The notes under the pieces: model-generated | What the model was told of the DNA's origin: nothing | Seen by the model: the letters and a program-made list of their open reading frames with translations, nothing else | Databases searched by the model: none | Part shown: positions 54,167-62,659 of the stretch, piece after piece | Numbering within the stretch: the first letter of the stretch is position 1 | Layout of the letters: every line of letters starts with the position of its first letter | Program-made: the position numbers and the translations under genes | Assembly (NCBI GenBank): GCA_963718605.1 | Contig: OY970363.1 | Coordinates: forward strand, 4,035,596 to 4,099,595 | DNA from: JACCXE01 sp963718605 | GTDB taxonomy: Bacteria; Actinomycetota; Acidimicrobiia; Acidimicrobiales; JACCXE01 | Length of the DNA stretch: 64,000 nucleotides | Direction of reading: 5' to 3'

Positions 54167-55618
54167 CTATCCGAAGAACCAAGGGCCGTCGCCGCATCGG
54201 TACGCCGCGGGTGGCGAGTCGAAGCGGGTGAACTTGTTGTTCACGACTTTCAAGACGATGTAGCAAGACGCCGGCGCCTTGGTGCCCGGGTTGGACGGGG
54301 CGAAGAGACCGAAGTCGTCGAACGCCCCGATCTTGCGTATCTCTGCGTTGACCGCGGCGCGGGTGATCTTCGGGCCGACGTTCTCCAGCGCTTGGAACAA
54401 CAGGCGTCCACCTGCCCACGCATACGCGCTGAAGATGTCGGGCTTGAACCCGGGCTTGACGTTCTGAATCCATTTGTCCATCAACGCGACTTCGGGAATC
54501 ACGCCGGCGTCCTCGCCGCCGTACATCGACGCTGACGAGGTGACGAACATGCCCTCGGCCGCGTCACCCGCGAGCGCGAGCACGTCGGCGTCGTACGCAG
54601 ACCCATTGACGACGAACGCCGTTGGCTTGAAGTTCTGCGACTTCATCGCCTTGGCGAAGCGAGCCGCGGACTTGTCGTCGACAGAGACGATGTAGACCAG
54701 TTTCACTCCGGCGTCGCGCATGCGAACAACATCGGAGGTGAAGTCGGTTTCCGTCGCGCCAATCGCGCGCTCGTACTTGAACTGGTACCCCACCGACATC
54801 GCGGCACGCTTGTAGCCCTGATGCAGCGCGACCGCGGAGGGGATGTCGGAATAGATACTGCCGACTGCCTTGATCGCGTCGGGGTACTTCTGTTTGAAGT
54901 AGTTGAACGGACCGAGCGGACCGCCCTTGGCCGACGCCTGAATCGAGAAGTTGTTCGGGATATTCAGACGACCCTCACCCAATGCGTGGCTGACGTCGGG
55001 CAGGTTCGCCTGCTTGATCTGCTCGGCGGCGGCCTCGTCGTAAAGCGAGAACGACCCCAGGAAGCCAAGCGCCTTGCCGATCAAGTCGATCGTTTGCGAA
55101 CGGTTCTGCCCGGTGTCGAACTGGTCGTCACGGGCGTCGAGTTTGAACTTGCGGCCGTACAAGCCGCCGACGGAGTTCTCGTAGGCGACCGCAGCTTGCG
55201 CGCCGACGGTCGCGCCGGCGAACAAACCGGGGACAGGACCGGTGAGCGTGCTCACGTTGCCGAGCGTGATGCTCGTAGCCGACACGCCGACCTCGGTCGC
55301 GCCGCCGTTGCCGCCCGCGGGCATGGCGTGCACGTTGGTGGTGGCCCCCTTCGCGGGGCCGCCTGCGATCGTCGTCCCGGTGGACCCACTGTCGCCGCTG
55401 CCGCTGTTACTGCCCGTCGAGCCAGGCACCGTGTCGCTGGAACCCAACGCACCCAGGGTCGTGTCCGTCGTGCCGTCGCCACTGGTGGCGCCGCCACCAG
55501 TGGCGTTGCCGGCGCGCACCGCAGTGCGCTGCTGATCGGTAAGACGCGCGCCGCATGCCGTCGTCGCCAAAACCATCGCTGCCAGTAGAGATACGAATTG
55601 CAGGTGCTTCAGTCTCAC
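54167..55618 (-). CDS. ABC importer substrate-binding lipoprotein (periplasmic-binding fold, LivJ-like)
   Basis: A 483-residue lipoprotein. The signal peptide ends in the lipobox LATTAC (Cys about residue 22). A long Gly/Ser/Thr linker covers about residues 30-95. The type I binding domain (about 105-480) has ITLGNVSTLTGPVPGLFAGA, LDARDDQFDTGQNRSQTIDL and VVNGSAYDADVLALAG. The family binds branched amino acids, amides or aromatic and other acids. GTG start at 55618. It is divergent from the CYP142-like gene, so the importer may be co-regulated with sterol oxidation. Confidence 0.85.
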   Translation of the reverse strand: MRLKHLQFVSLLAAMVLATTACGARLTDQQRTAVRAGNATGGGATSGDGTTDTTLGALGSSDTVPGSTGSNSGSGDSGSTGTTIAGGPAKGATTNVHAMPAGGNGGATEVGVSATSITLGNVSTLTGPVPGLFAGATVGAQAAVAYENSVGGLYGRKFKLDARDDQFDTGQNRSQTIDLIGKALGFLGSFSLYDEAAAEQIKQANLPDVSHALGEGRLNIPNNFSIQASAKGGPLGPFNYFKQKYPDAIKAVGSIYSDIPSAVALHQGYKRAAMSVGYQFKYERAIGATETDFTSDVVRMRDAGVKLVYIVSVDDKSAARFAKAMKSQNFKPTAFVVNGSAYDADVLALAGDAAEGMFVTSSASMYGGEDAGVIPEVALMDKWIQNVKPGFKPDIFSAYAWAGGRLLFQALENVGPKITRAAVNAEIRKIGAFDDFGLFAPSNPGTKAPASCYIVLKVVNNKFTRFDSPPAAYRCGDGPWFFG

Positions 55619-55649
55619 GGGCCCCCCAACTCGTGGTGTGGTTGAAAAT

Positions 55650-55664
55650 CTAACGCACCGTCAG
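55650..55664. promoter_or_regulatory. Degenerate dyad CTAAC-GCACC-GTCAG
   Basis: One base off the CTGAC-N5-GTCAG core found at 19339, 20495 and 33166. It lies 32 bases before the importer's start and 37 bases before the KstR-like site of cyp142. It could let the second regulator act on the divergent pair, but the match is weak. Confidence 0.35.
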
Positions 55665-55686
55665 AAACTCTGGTGCTCGGGCATAC

Positions 55687-55700
55687 TAGAACGTGTTCTC
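55687..55700. promoter_or_regulatory. KstR-like operator TAGAACGTGTTCTC
   Basis: Matches TNNAACNNGTTNNA except for the last base, and forms a near-perfect dyad (AGAAC-GT-GTTCT). It abuts the ATG of the CYP142-like gene at 55701. TACTAG just inside its left edge could be a -10 box, giving a leaderless mRNA that the repressor would block. Confidence 0.65.
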
Positions 55701-56879
55701 ATGGCGAACCACCCAACACGGTCCGACATTGACTTGATCGACGGCGCCTTCTGGGGCCGTGATCCGCACGAAGCTATGGCGTGGATGCGGGCGAACGCGC
55801 CGGTTTATTGGGACGGGCGGACGTGGGGCATCACGAAGTACGCCGACCTCAAACACGTCTCACAAGATCCGGCAACGTTTTCCAGCGCCGGTGGTATCCG
55901 GGCGGACTCGGGCGCGACGCCGATGATGATCGACAAGGACGACCCCGAACACGTGCGCCGGCGCAAGCTCGTGAACAAGGGTTACACCCCGCGTCGCGTC
56001 CGCGACCGGGAAGACGAGGTTCGCCAGGCCTGCGATGAGATCATCGATCGCGTCGCCGAGAAGGGGGCGTGTGACTTTGTGTGGGACATCGCCGCGCCGC
56101 TGCCGTTGGCCATGATCGCCAACGACCTCGGCGTCGATCCGGCCGACCGCAAGCAACTGTTGGACTGGAGCGACGCGCTGCTCAGTTCGCTGACGGGCGC
56201 CGCGGGCACGATGGAACGCGCCGCCGAGGCGTTCGGCGGTTACATGACGTACGCGGCCGGCGTGATCGCCGACCGGCGGGCCAACCCGCGCGAGGACTTG
56301 ATGAGCGTGCTGTGCCACGCCGAGGTCGACGGCGACCGACTCGACGACGACGCGATCCTCTACGACTCGCTGCTGATACTCATCGGCGGCGACGAGACCA
56401 CTAGGCACGTCATCTCGGGCGGGATGTTCCAACTGTTGTCGGACCGCGCGCAGTGGAACGCGCTCGTCGCCGACCCGGCGCTCATCCCGACCGCGGTCGA
56501 GGAAATGCTGCGCTGGATTTCGCCGATCAAGAACATGAACCGCACCGCCACGCGCGACGTCGAACTGCGCGGGCAACAGATTCACGCCGGCGACAACGTG
56601 CTGCTGCTGTATCCGTCGGCCAATCGCGACGAGGACGTGTTCGACGATCCGTTCCGCTTCGACATCAGACGGACGCCAAACGAGCACGTGGCATTCGGAT
56701 TCGGCACGCACTTCTGCCTCGGCAACAGCCTCGCCCGGCTCGAACTGCGAATCATGTTCGAGCAGCTGGTCGCCCGGCTGCCCGACCTCGAGCTGGTCTC
56801 CGACGTCGAACCGCCCAACCGTCCTGCCAACTTCGTCTCGGGCTACGAGACCATGCCGGTGCGCTTCAGCCCGTGTTGA
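55701..56879 (+). CDS. cyp142: Cytochrome P450, CYP142-like sterol side-chain hydroxylase
   Basis: A 392-residue P450 closely following mycobacterial CYP142: EAMAWMRANAPVYWD, FSSAGGIRADSGATPMMIDK, DDPEHVRRRKLVNKGYTPRR, LLILIGGDETTRHVISGGMF, EEMLRWISPIKNMNR and the haem loop FGFGTHFCLGNSLARLEL (Cys about residue 339). CYP142 performs C26 oxidation of cholesterol-type side chains with stereochemistry opposite to CYP125. ATG at 55701, directly after a KstR-like site. The next P450 starts within its stop codon. Confidence 0.87.
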   Translation: MANHPTRSDIDLIDGAFWGRDPHEAMAWMRANAPVYWDGRTWGITKYADLKHVSQDPATFSSAGGIRADSGATPMMIDKDDPEHVRRRKLVNKGYTPRRVRDREDEVRQACDEIIDRVAEKGACDFVWDIAAPLPLAMIANDLGVDPADRKQLLDWSDALLSSLTGAAGTMERAAEAFGGYMTYAAGVIADRRANPREDLMSVLCHAEVDGDRLDDDAILYDSLLILIGGDETTRHVISGGMFQLLSDRAQWNALVADPALIPTAVEEMLRWISPIKNMNRTATRDVELRGQQIHAGDNVLLLYPSANRDEDVFDDPFRFDIRRTPNEHVAFGFGTHFCLGNSLARLELRIMFEQLVARLPDLELVSDVEPPNRPANFVSGYETMPVRFSPC

Positions 56880-58055
56880 CGTTCAGTCCCTACGACTACG
56901 CGGTCCACGAGGATCCGTACCCGATCTACGAACAGCTGCGACGTGAGGCACCGGCGTACCGCAACGACGAGCTCGACTTTTGGGCGTTGTCATTGCACAC
57001 CGACGTAATGGCAGCGTTCCACGACTCGGCGACGTTTTCCGAACAGCCACGGTGTGAGCCTCGATCGCTTGGCGTCGGGCCCGCACGCACACAAGACGAT
57101 GTCGTTTCTCGCGATGGATCCGCCGCGCCACACGCGGATGCGGTCGCTGGTGTCGCGCGGGTTCACGCCGCGACGCGTGAACGACCTCGAGCCGCGCATC
57201 CACGAACTCGCCGCGGGTTACCTCGACGAAGGCATGCAACGCGGCAGCTTCGACTTCATCGCCGACTTCGCCGCCAAGCTGCCGATGGACGTAGTGAGCG
57301 AGCTGATGGGCGTGCCGGTCGCGGACCGCGACGAGCTGCGCCGGCTCGCCGACTTGGTGCTGCACCGCGAGGAGGGCGTCGAGGACGTGCCGCCGGCGGG
57401 CATCGACGCCGCGTTCACGCTCGCGGTGTACTACGCCGAGATGGTCGCGGACCGCCGCCGGGCCCGCACCGACGACCTGACCTCCGCACTGCTCGACGCC
57501 GAGATCGACGGCGACCGGCTAACCGACGACGACATCGTCTCGTTCCTGTTCCTTATGGTCGTCGCCGGCAACGAGACGACCACCAAACTGCTCGGCAACG
57601 CCGCCTACTGGGCGGCGCGCTTCCCCGCTCAGCGTGAGGCGGTGTGGACCCGAAGCGTCACGGTCGGTGACTGGGTCGAGGAGACACTTCGCTACGACGG
57701 TTCAACCCAGATGCTCGCCCGCGTCACCCTGAACGACGTGACGCTGCACGACCAGACCATCCGCGCCGGCGACCGCGTGTTGCTGCTCATCGGGTCGGCC
57801 AACCGCGACCCGGCCGCGTTCGACGACGCCGACAACTACGTGCTCGGGCGTGACACGTCGGCGATGGCCTCGTTCGGCTTTGGTCGTCATTTCTGCCTCG
57901 GTGCTCCCCTGGCCCGTCTGGAAGCGCGGGTCGCGCTGCAACTAGTGATCGATCGTTGCGCGAGCTACGACATCGACTTCGACCGCGCGGTCCGCGTGCA
58001 CTCGACCAACGTGCGCGGGTTCGCGTCCTTCCCAGTGAAAGTCGTGCCGCGATGA
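56873..58055 (+). pseudogene. Second cytochrome P450 in tandem, single-base frameshift
   Basis: The N-terminal ~60 residues (LTFSPYDYAVHEDPYPIYEQ through SATFSEQ) start at GTG 56873 or TTG 56876. The rest (HGVSLDRLASGPHAHKTMSF onward) is in another frame. One extra C near 57044-57050 separates them. The remainder is a complete P450: RGFTPRRV, I-helix VVAGNETTTK, EETLRYDGS and haem loop FGFGRHFCLGAPLARLEA. About 393 residues if repaired. The subfamily is not clear. It overlaps cyp142 and the dehydrogenase gene, so all three are coupled. Confidence 0.75.
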
Positions 58056-58925
58056 CTGTTTCTGCAGCGTTCATAGGCCTGGGCAACATCGGCGCGCCGA
58101 TCGCGCGTCGGCTCCTCGCCAATGACGGCGGGCTCGTCGTCTACGACGTGCGACCCGAGGCCGCCGACGCGCTCGTGGCCGGTGGGGCCCGCCTCGCGGC
58201 ATCGCTTGCCGACGTCGCCGCGTCGGCCGACGTGATCTCGGTGATGGTGCGCGACGACGCCCAGGTACGCGAGGTGATCGACGCGCTGCTGCCGTCCGTC
58301 CGGCGCGACACGGTGATCGCCATCCACTCCACCATCCACGCCGCCACGGCGATCGAACTCGAGCCGGTTGTGCGCGACCGCGGCGCCGCGCTGCTCGACG
58401 CCCCGGTATCGGGTGGCGCCATGGGCGCGGCGTCGGGCCGGTTGGCGCTGATGGTCGGCGGTGACGAGGACGCGCTGGAACGCGCCCGGCCGGTGCTGTC
58501 GCACTTCGCCGATCTCATCGTGCGGTTCGGGTCGGTTGGCATGGGTACGAAGACGAAGCTGGCCCGCAACCTGATCACGTTCGTCGGCGTACGCCGCGGT
58601 CGCGGAAGCGCAGCACCTCGCCGCGGCCGCGGGGGTCGACATCGTGAAGCTCGGTGAAGTGGTGCGCCATTCGGACGCGGTCACGTCAGGCCCGGGGGCG
58701 ATCATGCATCGCGACGTGGTCGGTCCGATCGATCCTGCCGACGGATGGTGGGGTCCGATCACGGGCATGGTCGGCCTGGGCGAGAAGGACCTTGTGTTGG
58801 CGATGGAACTCGGCGCGGAGGTCGGCGTCGACGTACCGTTCGCAGCGATGGCCCTCGAACGCCTCGCCGCGACCTATGGCGTACCGCACAGCGAATATCA
58901 CCCCACGAATGCGAGTGCGTCGTGA
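58052..58925 (+). pseudogene. 3-hydroxyisobutyrate-dehydrogenase-like NAD-dependent oxidoreductase, single-base frameshift
   Basis: The N-terminal Rossmann domain has FIGLGNIGAPIARRLL, the substrate motif DAPVSGGAMGAASG and the catalytic Lys region GMGTKTKLARNLI. After about residue 178 the frame changes, and the C-terminal helical domain continues in another frame (YAAVAEAQHLAAAAGVD through HSEYHPTNASAS). One extra base near 58581-58592 explains it. About 290 residues if repaired. Family members oxidise beta-hydroxy acids. It overlaps the P450 by ATGA and the CMD gene by GTGA. Confidence 0.75.
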
Positions 58926-59281
58926 GCGATGACGCCCGCGCCCGTGGCTTGGAGAAGATGGCGCAGGTTTACGGGTGGGAGGTCAGCGACGGCCCGGGGG
59001 ATTTCTTCAGCTACACGGTCGAGCATCTGTTCGGCGACATCTGGCTTCGCGAAGGTTTGACGGATCGTGACCGGCGCTTGTTGCTCTTCGGACTTCTTAT
59101 CGGCTCCGGTCAAGAAGACGTGCTCGATATCCAGCTGCCCGCGGCGCTCGCCAACGGTGAGTTCGACGCCGAACAACTGCGCGAGATCGTGATCTTCGTC
59201 GCCCACTACGCGGGATGGCCGCGGGCGGCGCGTATCTACAGCAAGGTCGAGGCGTTAATCGCTAAGACGGAGAAGACCTGA
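58922..59281 (+). CDS. Carboxymuconolactone decarboxylase-family protein
   Basis: A 119-residue small helical protein of the gamma-CMD/AhpD superfamily: LFGDIWLREGLTDRDRRLLL, then QLREIVIFVAHYAGWPRAAR, the conserved helix pair of the family. The AhpD CxxC is absent, as in gamma-carboxymuconolactone decarboxylases. Within a P450-dehydrogenase operon it may act on a ring-cleaved or lactone intermediate. GTG at 58922 overlaps the dehydrogenase stop. Its end overlaps the convergent unknown gene by 20 bases. Confidence 0.78.
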   Translation: MSDDARARGLEKMAQVYGWEVSDGPGDFFSYTVEHLFGDIWLREGLTDRDRRLLLFGLLIGSGQEDVLDIQLPAALANGEFDAEQLREIVIFVAHYAGWPRAARIYSKVEALIAKTEKT

Positions 59282-60425
59282 CCGGGATTCGACGGCCCAG
59301 CACTTTGTCGTGGCCGGTGCTGAACCGCATCACCCGCACGTAGCCCGGTTCGTCGACCGGCTCGGCGTCATCGGGCGTCGTAACCGTCCACGTGCGCTCA
59401 TCGGCGACAACCACCGCACGCGGGTTCACACCGTGCACGAGCGCCTCGATGATGTCGTGTTGGCCCAGCGCCAGCAGCCCTGGCAACGAGTACGCGTCGC
59501 CCTCCGCGAGCCCGAGGGCGCCGGGGTCAAGGGTCAGGAGGAGCGTGTTGGGATCCGGCATCGACGTGTGAAGCCCGACGTAGTCCGCGGGCGTGAGCAG
59601 GTGCGTGAGCTGGATAATGGTCGCGATGGCGGCGAGGTCGGACTCCTCGACTGCCATCGCCCGCGCCAAACGTTGCGACGCGATCCAGGCAATGCCGACG
59701 AAGAGCGCATGGCCCGCCTCGATGGCTTCGTCAGCGCCGTAGTGCCGGTCGACGGCGCACATCAGTGCGCGCGCCAGCAGGTGGCCTTGGATGGCGAACT
59801 CACGCGTGACGGTCGTGCAACGCGAGGTGGCTGAGATTCTCGAGCTCGAAGTGCGGATCGAACGGTCCGGAATAATCAGGCGACGGCTCGTTAGGCAGCG
59901 CCGCGACCAGGCTTCGCTCCATGTCCTCAAGACGTGGGTGGTGCTGCGCCGGCGCGACCGCGACTCGTCGATGGTCACGGCCCAGTGACAGTCGGGCCCG
60001 CCGCGGGGAACTCCGGGCGGTCGGTGAATGGCGCGCATCTGCGCGTACGGGTTGGTGGCGGCGGCGGTCGCGTCGAACGTCGGGTCTTCGATGTCGTGGC
60101 ACATCCCGTTGATGAACGCGTGACCCATAGGTGTGACGTCGGCGAGCGCGCCGCAGCTACGCAACCAGAACTCGCCGTGCGTCGCGTCGAACAGTTCGTA
60201 GCCGACGTCCATGAACTGGTGGGGGAAGCCGACGTCGAGTTGCAGTCCCTTGAAGATCGTCTCGACGTCGTCGCCTTCGAAGCCGAGCAGGCGTTGCATT
60301 CGGCGCGTGTAGATCGGGCTCGCGGTCATCCATTCCTCGATGGCGATTTGATTCGCTTCGTCCATCGAGTGGTTGCGTAACACCGCCGGGATCGAGCCGC
60401 GGTCCTGCAGATGAGCAGCGAGCAT
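59262..60425 (-). pseudogene. Unrecognised ~390-residue protein, two compensating frameshifts
   Basis: I do not recognise this family. The N-terminal half (MLAAHLQDRGSIPAVLRNHS, YTRRMQRLLGFEGDDVETIF, MCHDIEDPTFDATAAATNPY, CHWAVTIDES) is read in one frame. About 50 residues (VAPAQHHPRLEDMERSLVAA, DYSGPFDPHFELENLSHLAL) lie in a second frame. The C-terminal half (REFAIQGHLLARALMCAVDR, IIQLTHLLTPADYVGLHTSM) returns to the first. Breaks are near 59951-59972 and 59808-59816. Many conserved-looking His/Glu pairs could bind metal. The start is uncertain: ATG 60425 is the first, but similar sequence extends upstream. It belongs to the cyp51 operon. Confidence 0.55.
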
Positions 60426-60484
60426 GTACTCGCGCCCAACCGTGCACAGGTCGGCGCGCGACAGCCTGCTCAGAGACGGCGCGC

Positions 60485-61045
60485 TTAGAGGCCCGGCGGC
60501 CACAGCGGTGCCGGGGCCTGGCCCAGTTCGTAATGGCCGGGCAAGTCCGGCGTGAGCGCCCGATGCATCCGGGCCGTCATGCCTTCGGAGAGCGTGCCGT
60601 CGCGAATCATCTCCATGAACGTGGCGCCGGCGTTGCCGAAGTCGAACCAATCGCGCTGCCACGCCCACTGCATCTTGCCGCCGTACTTGAACCAGCTGCC
60701 GCCGATCCCGGCGACCTCGTAGTGCGACCCGTCGGCGCGCGTTGCGCCGGCGATCTGGCGCCAGAACCCGACGACCAAACCCTGGCGGTCGTCGATTAGC
60801 GACCGACTGGTAGGGGTAGGTCCATTCGTCGAGGCCGCCCATCTCGAGCCCGATGGCCACGTCACGAATCTCGTCGCGCCCGACGGCCATGAAGTCGTGG
60901 CCGGGGCCGAGGTTCCAGCCGTACGTCGCGTCCTCGGCGTAACAGTCGGCCATGCCTCGCCAGTCGCCATCCGCCTCGGCCTGCTTGTTGGCGGCCAGCC
61001 ACTTCTCGACCATCGCTTCCATCTCTTCGCGGGGTAGGCAGGCAT
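60485..61045 (-). pseudogene. NTF2/SnoaL-fold protein, two frameshifts
   Basis: A SnoaL/ketosteroid-isomerase-like protein of about 186 residues. The start is ATG 61045 (MPAYP), then one base is missing in the G4 run at 61031-61034; repair gives REEMEAMVEKWLAANKQ. The core AEDATYGWNLGPGHDFMAVG follows, and one extra base near 60798-60812 separates it from the rest (SLIDDRQGLVVGFWRQIAGA, WFKYGGKMQWAWQRDWFDFG). The fold has a hydrophobic cone that can bind steroids; mycobacteria also carry an NTF2-fold gene near cyp51. One base separates its start from the ferredoxin stop. Confidence 0.65.
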
Positions 61046-61046
61046 T

Positions 61047-61253
61047 TCAGTCAGTCTCCTCAATACGCAAGGCATGGGTGGGGCAGAACTTCACGGCGGC
61101 GTCAACCGCGGGGCGATGCGTGTCCTCGGGAGTCGCGTTGAGGATGGTCACTGTCCGCGCTTTGGGCGCAAGCGTGAACACTTCGGGAGCCTCCGACTCG
61201 CACACGCCGTGGCCTTGACACAACACGTCGTCAAGGCGAATGGTCCAGGTCAT
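61047..61253 (-). CDS. P450-type small ferredoxin of the cyp51 operon
   Basis: A 68-residue [3Fe-4S]-type ferredoxin: DVLCQGHGVC (Cys-x5-Cys) and KFCPTHALRIEETD. The same gene order, cyp51 followed by a ferredoxin, is found in Mycobacterium tuberculosis, where this ferredoxin supports CYP51. It overlaps the cyp51 stop by ATGA. It starts with ATG at 61253 (MTWTIRLDD), with no frameshift. Confidence 0.85.
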   Translation of the reverse strand: MTWTIRLDDVLCQGHGVCESEAPEVFTLAPKARTVTILNATPEDTHRPAVDAAVKFCPTHALRIEETD

Positions 61254-62611
61254 GAGACGCGGCGGCGGTACCGCACGTCACACGGCTGTGCGAGTTGCAC
61301 GACCATCTTCGAGTGGTCGTTGCGATAACTGTCCAACGGCTGGACGGCTTCAAACTCCCATTCCCGCAGCAGCGTCAGGAAGATCGCCTTGAGCTGCATG
61401 AGCGCGAACGCGGCGCCGACACAACGATGCCGACCGGCGCCGAACGGGATCCAACTCCACGGGTTCTCGAGGTCCTCTTGCCGATCGTCGAGGTAGCGGG
61501 ACGGGTCAAAGCGTTCCTGGTCTGCGAAGGCTTCGGCCAAGTGGTGCGACACCGTGACCGACGCAGCCACCATCTGGCCCGGCTCTATCACCTCGCCCTG
61601 CACCTCGAAGCGTTCCTTCGCGCACGCGCATCAGGATGATCAGCGGCGGGTGCAACCGCAGCGTTTCCTTGAGCGCGGCCTCAAGGCGCGGCGTTTCGCG
61701 CAACGCCTGGTACGACACTTCGTCGCCGCTCGCCATCAAGGCGTCGGCCTCGGCGACCACCGCGGCCATCTCGGCGGGATTGCGCAGCAGCTCGATGAGG
61801 GTCCACGCCGCCGTGCCCGACGTCGTGTGGTGCCCGGCGAACATCATCGAGATGAACATGCCGGTGATCTCGTCAACACTGAATCGCTTGGTGCCGTCGG
61901 GGTTATCGATCGACATGAGCAGGTCGAGCATGTCCCGCTCGTCCTTGCGCCGGCGGGTCGCTCGTGGCGCGTTCGTGCATGATCGCCTGCACGAGCTCCA
62001 CCAGTCCAACGCGGGCGGCGTCGCGCTTGCGGAAGCTCTCGATGTCGGCATACGGGTCGACGTACGCGATGGGGTCGGTCCCCTGCTCGAGGTCGTGGTA
62101 GAGCCGCGCGAAGCGCGCCGTCGAGCGAGTCGCGGAAGCGCTTGCCGATCAGACAGGCCGACGACGTGTAGATCGTGAGTTCCGCGAACCAGTCGAGCAG
62201 GTCGATCTCGCCGCCCGCGTCGCTCCATCCCGCGATCATTGCGTCGACCTCGGCCACGATCGTCGTGGCGTGGCCGCGCATGAACTTGTCGCGCAACGCC
62301 TGGTTGTGCAGCATCTCCCGGCGACGCTCGGGCGGCGCGTCGAACACCACACCCTCGCCGAAGATCGGTGTCATGAACGGATAGGCCTCGGCTTGGTCGA
62401 GTTCCTCCTCGGTCGCGCGGAAGAACCACTCGTTGGCCTCCGGTCCCGAGACGAGCACCACCTCACGCTGGCCGAGCAAGAACATGCCGACGTCGCCACA
62501 CTCGTCGCGCACCCGTTGCATCAAGCCGATGGGGTCACGCTTCAGTTCCTCAAGGTGACCCGATTCCGGGTCGGCTCCGGTCAGCGTCTTCAAGGGCGGT
62601 AAGGTTGCCAA
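61250..62611 (-). pseudogene. cyp51: Sterol 14-alpha-demethylase CYP51, three frameshifts
   Basis: The reassembled protein of about 452 residues follows mycobacterial CYP51: SGHLEELKRDPIGLMQRVRD, AEAYPFMTPIFGEGVVFDAP, AELTIYTSSACLIGKRFRDS; then in a second frame RLYHDLEQGTDPIAYVDPY; then EITGMFISMMFAGHHTTSGT and LKETLRLHPPLIILMRV; and finally FGAGRHRCVGAAFALMQ and SYRNDHSKMVVQLAQP. Extra bases near 62112-62122, 61947-61950 and 61614-61618 break the frame. CYP51 removes the 14-alpha methyl of sterols. TTG start at 62611, with a strong dyad upstream. Likely intact in the cell if the indels are sequencing errors. Confidence 0.85.
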
Positions 62612-62625
62612 CTGTAAGGAACGCT

Positions 62626-62645
62626 GTCAACTGCCGGTAGTTGAC
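62626..62645. promoter_or_regulatory. Perfect dyad GTCAACT-N6-AGTTGAC between cyp51 and the epimerase gene
   Basis: A 20-base inverted repeat with perfect 7-base arms around GCCGGT. It lies 14 bases from each divergent start. On the minus side TTACAGT, next to the cyp51 TTG, is a possible -10 box. The TetR-family gene two genes downstream (63646) is a natural candidate to bind it and repress both cyp51 and its own operon. Confidence 0.65.
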
Positions 62646-62659
62646 TGAGAGGGTTGTCG

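Noticed and set aside
54167..55618. Repetitive Gly/Ser/Thr-coding stretch in the binding-protein gene as a possible tandem repeat or recombination site
   Set aside because: It is a normal flexible linker after a lipobox, with no regular nucleotide unit.
60426..61022. A single 586-codon gene covering both the unknown protein and the NTF2-like protein
   Set aside because: The frame joins parts of two proteins only because of frameshifts. The NTF2 gene ends at 60485 in another frame, and the middle of the long frame is Arg-rich nonsense.
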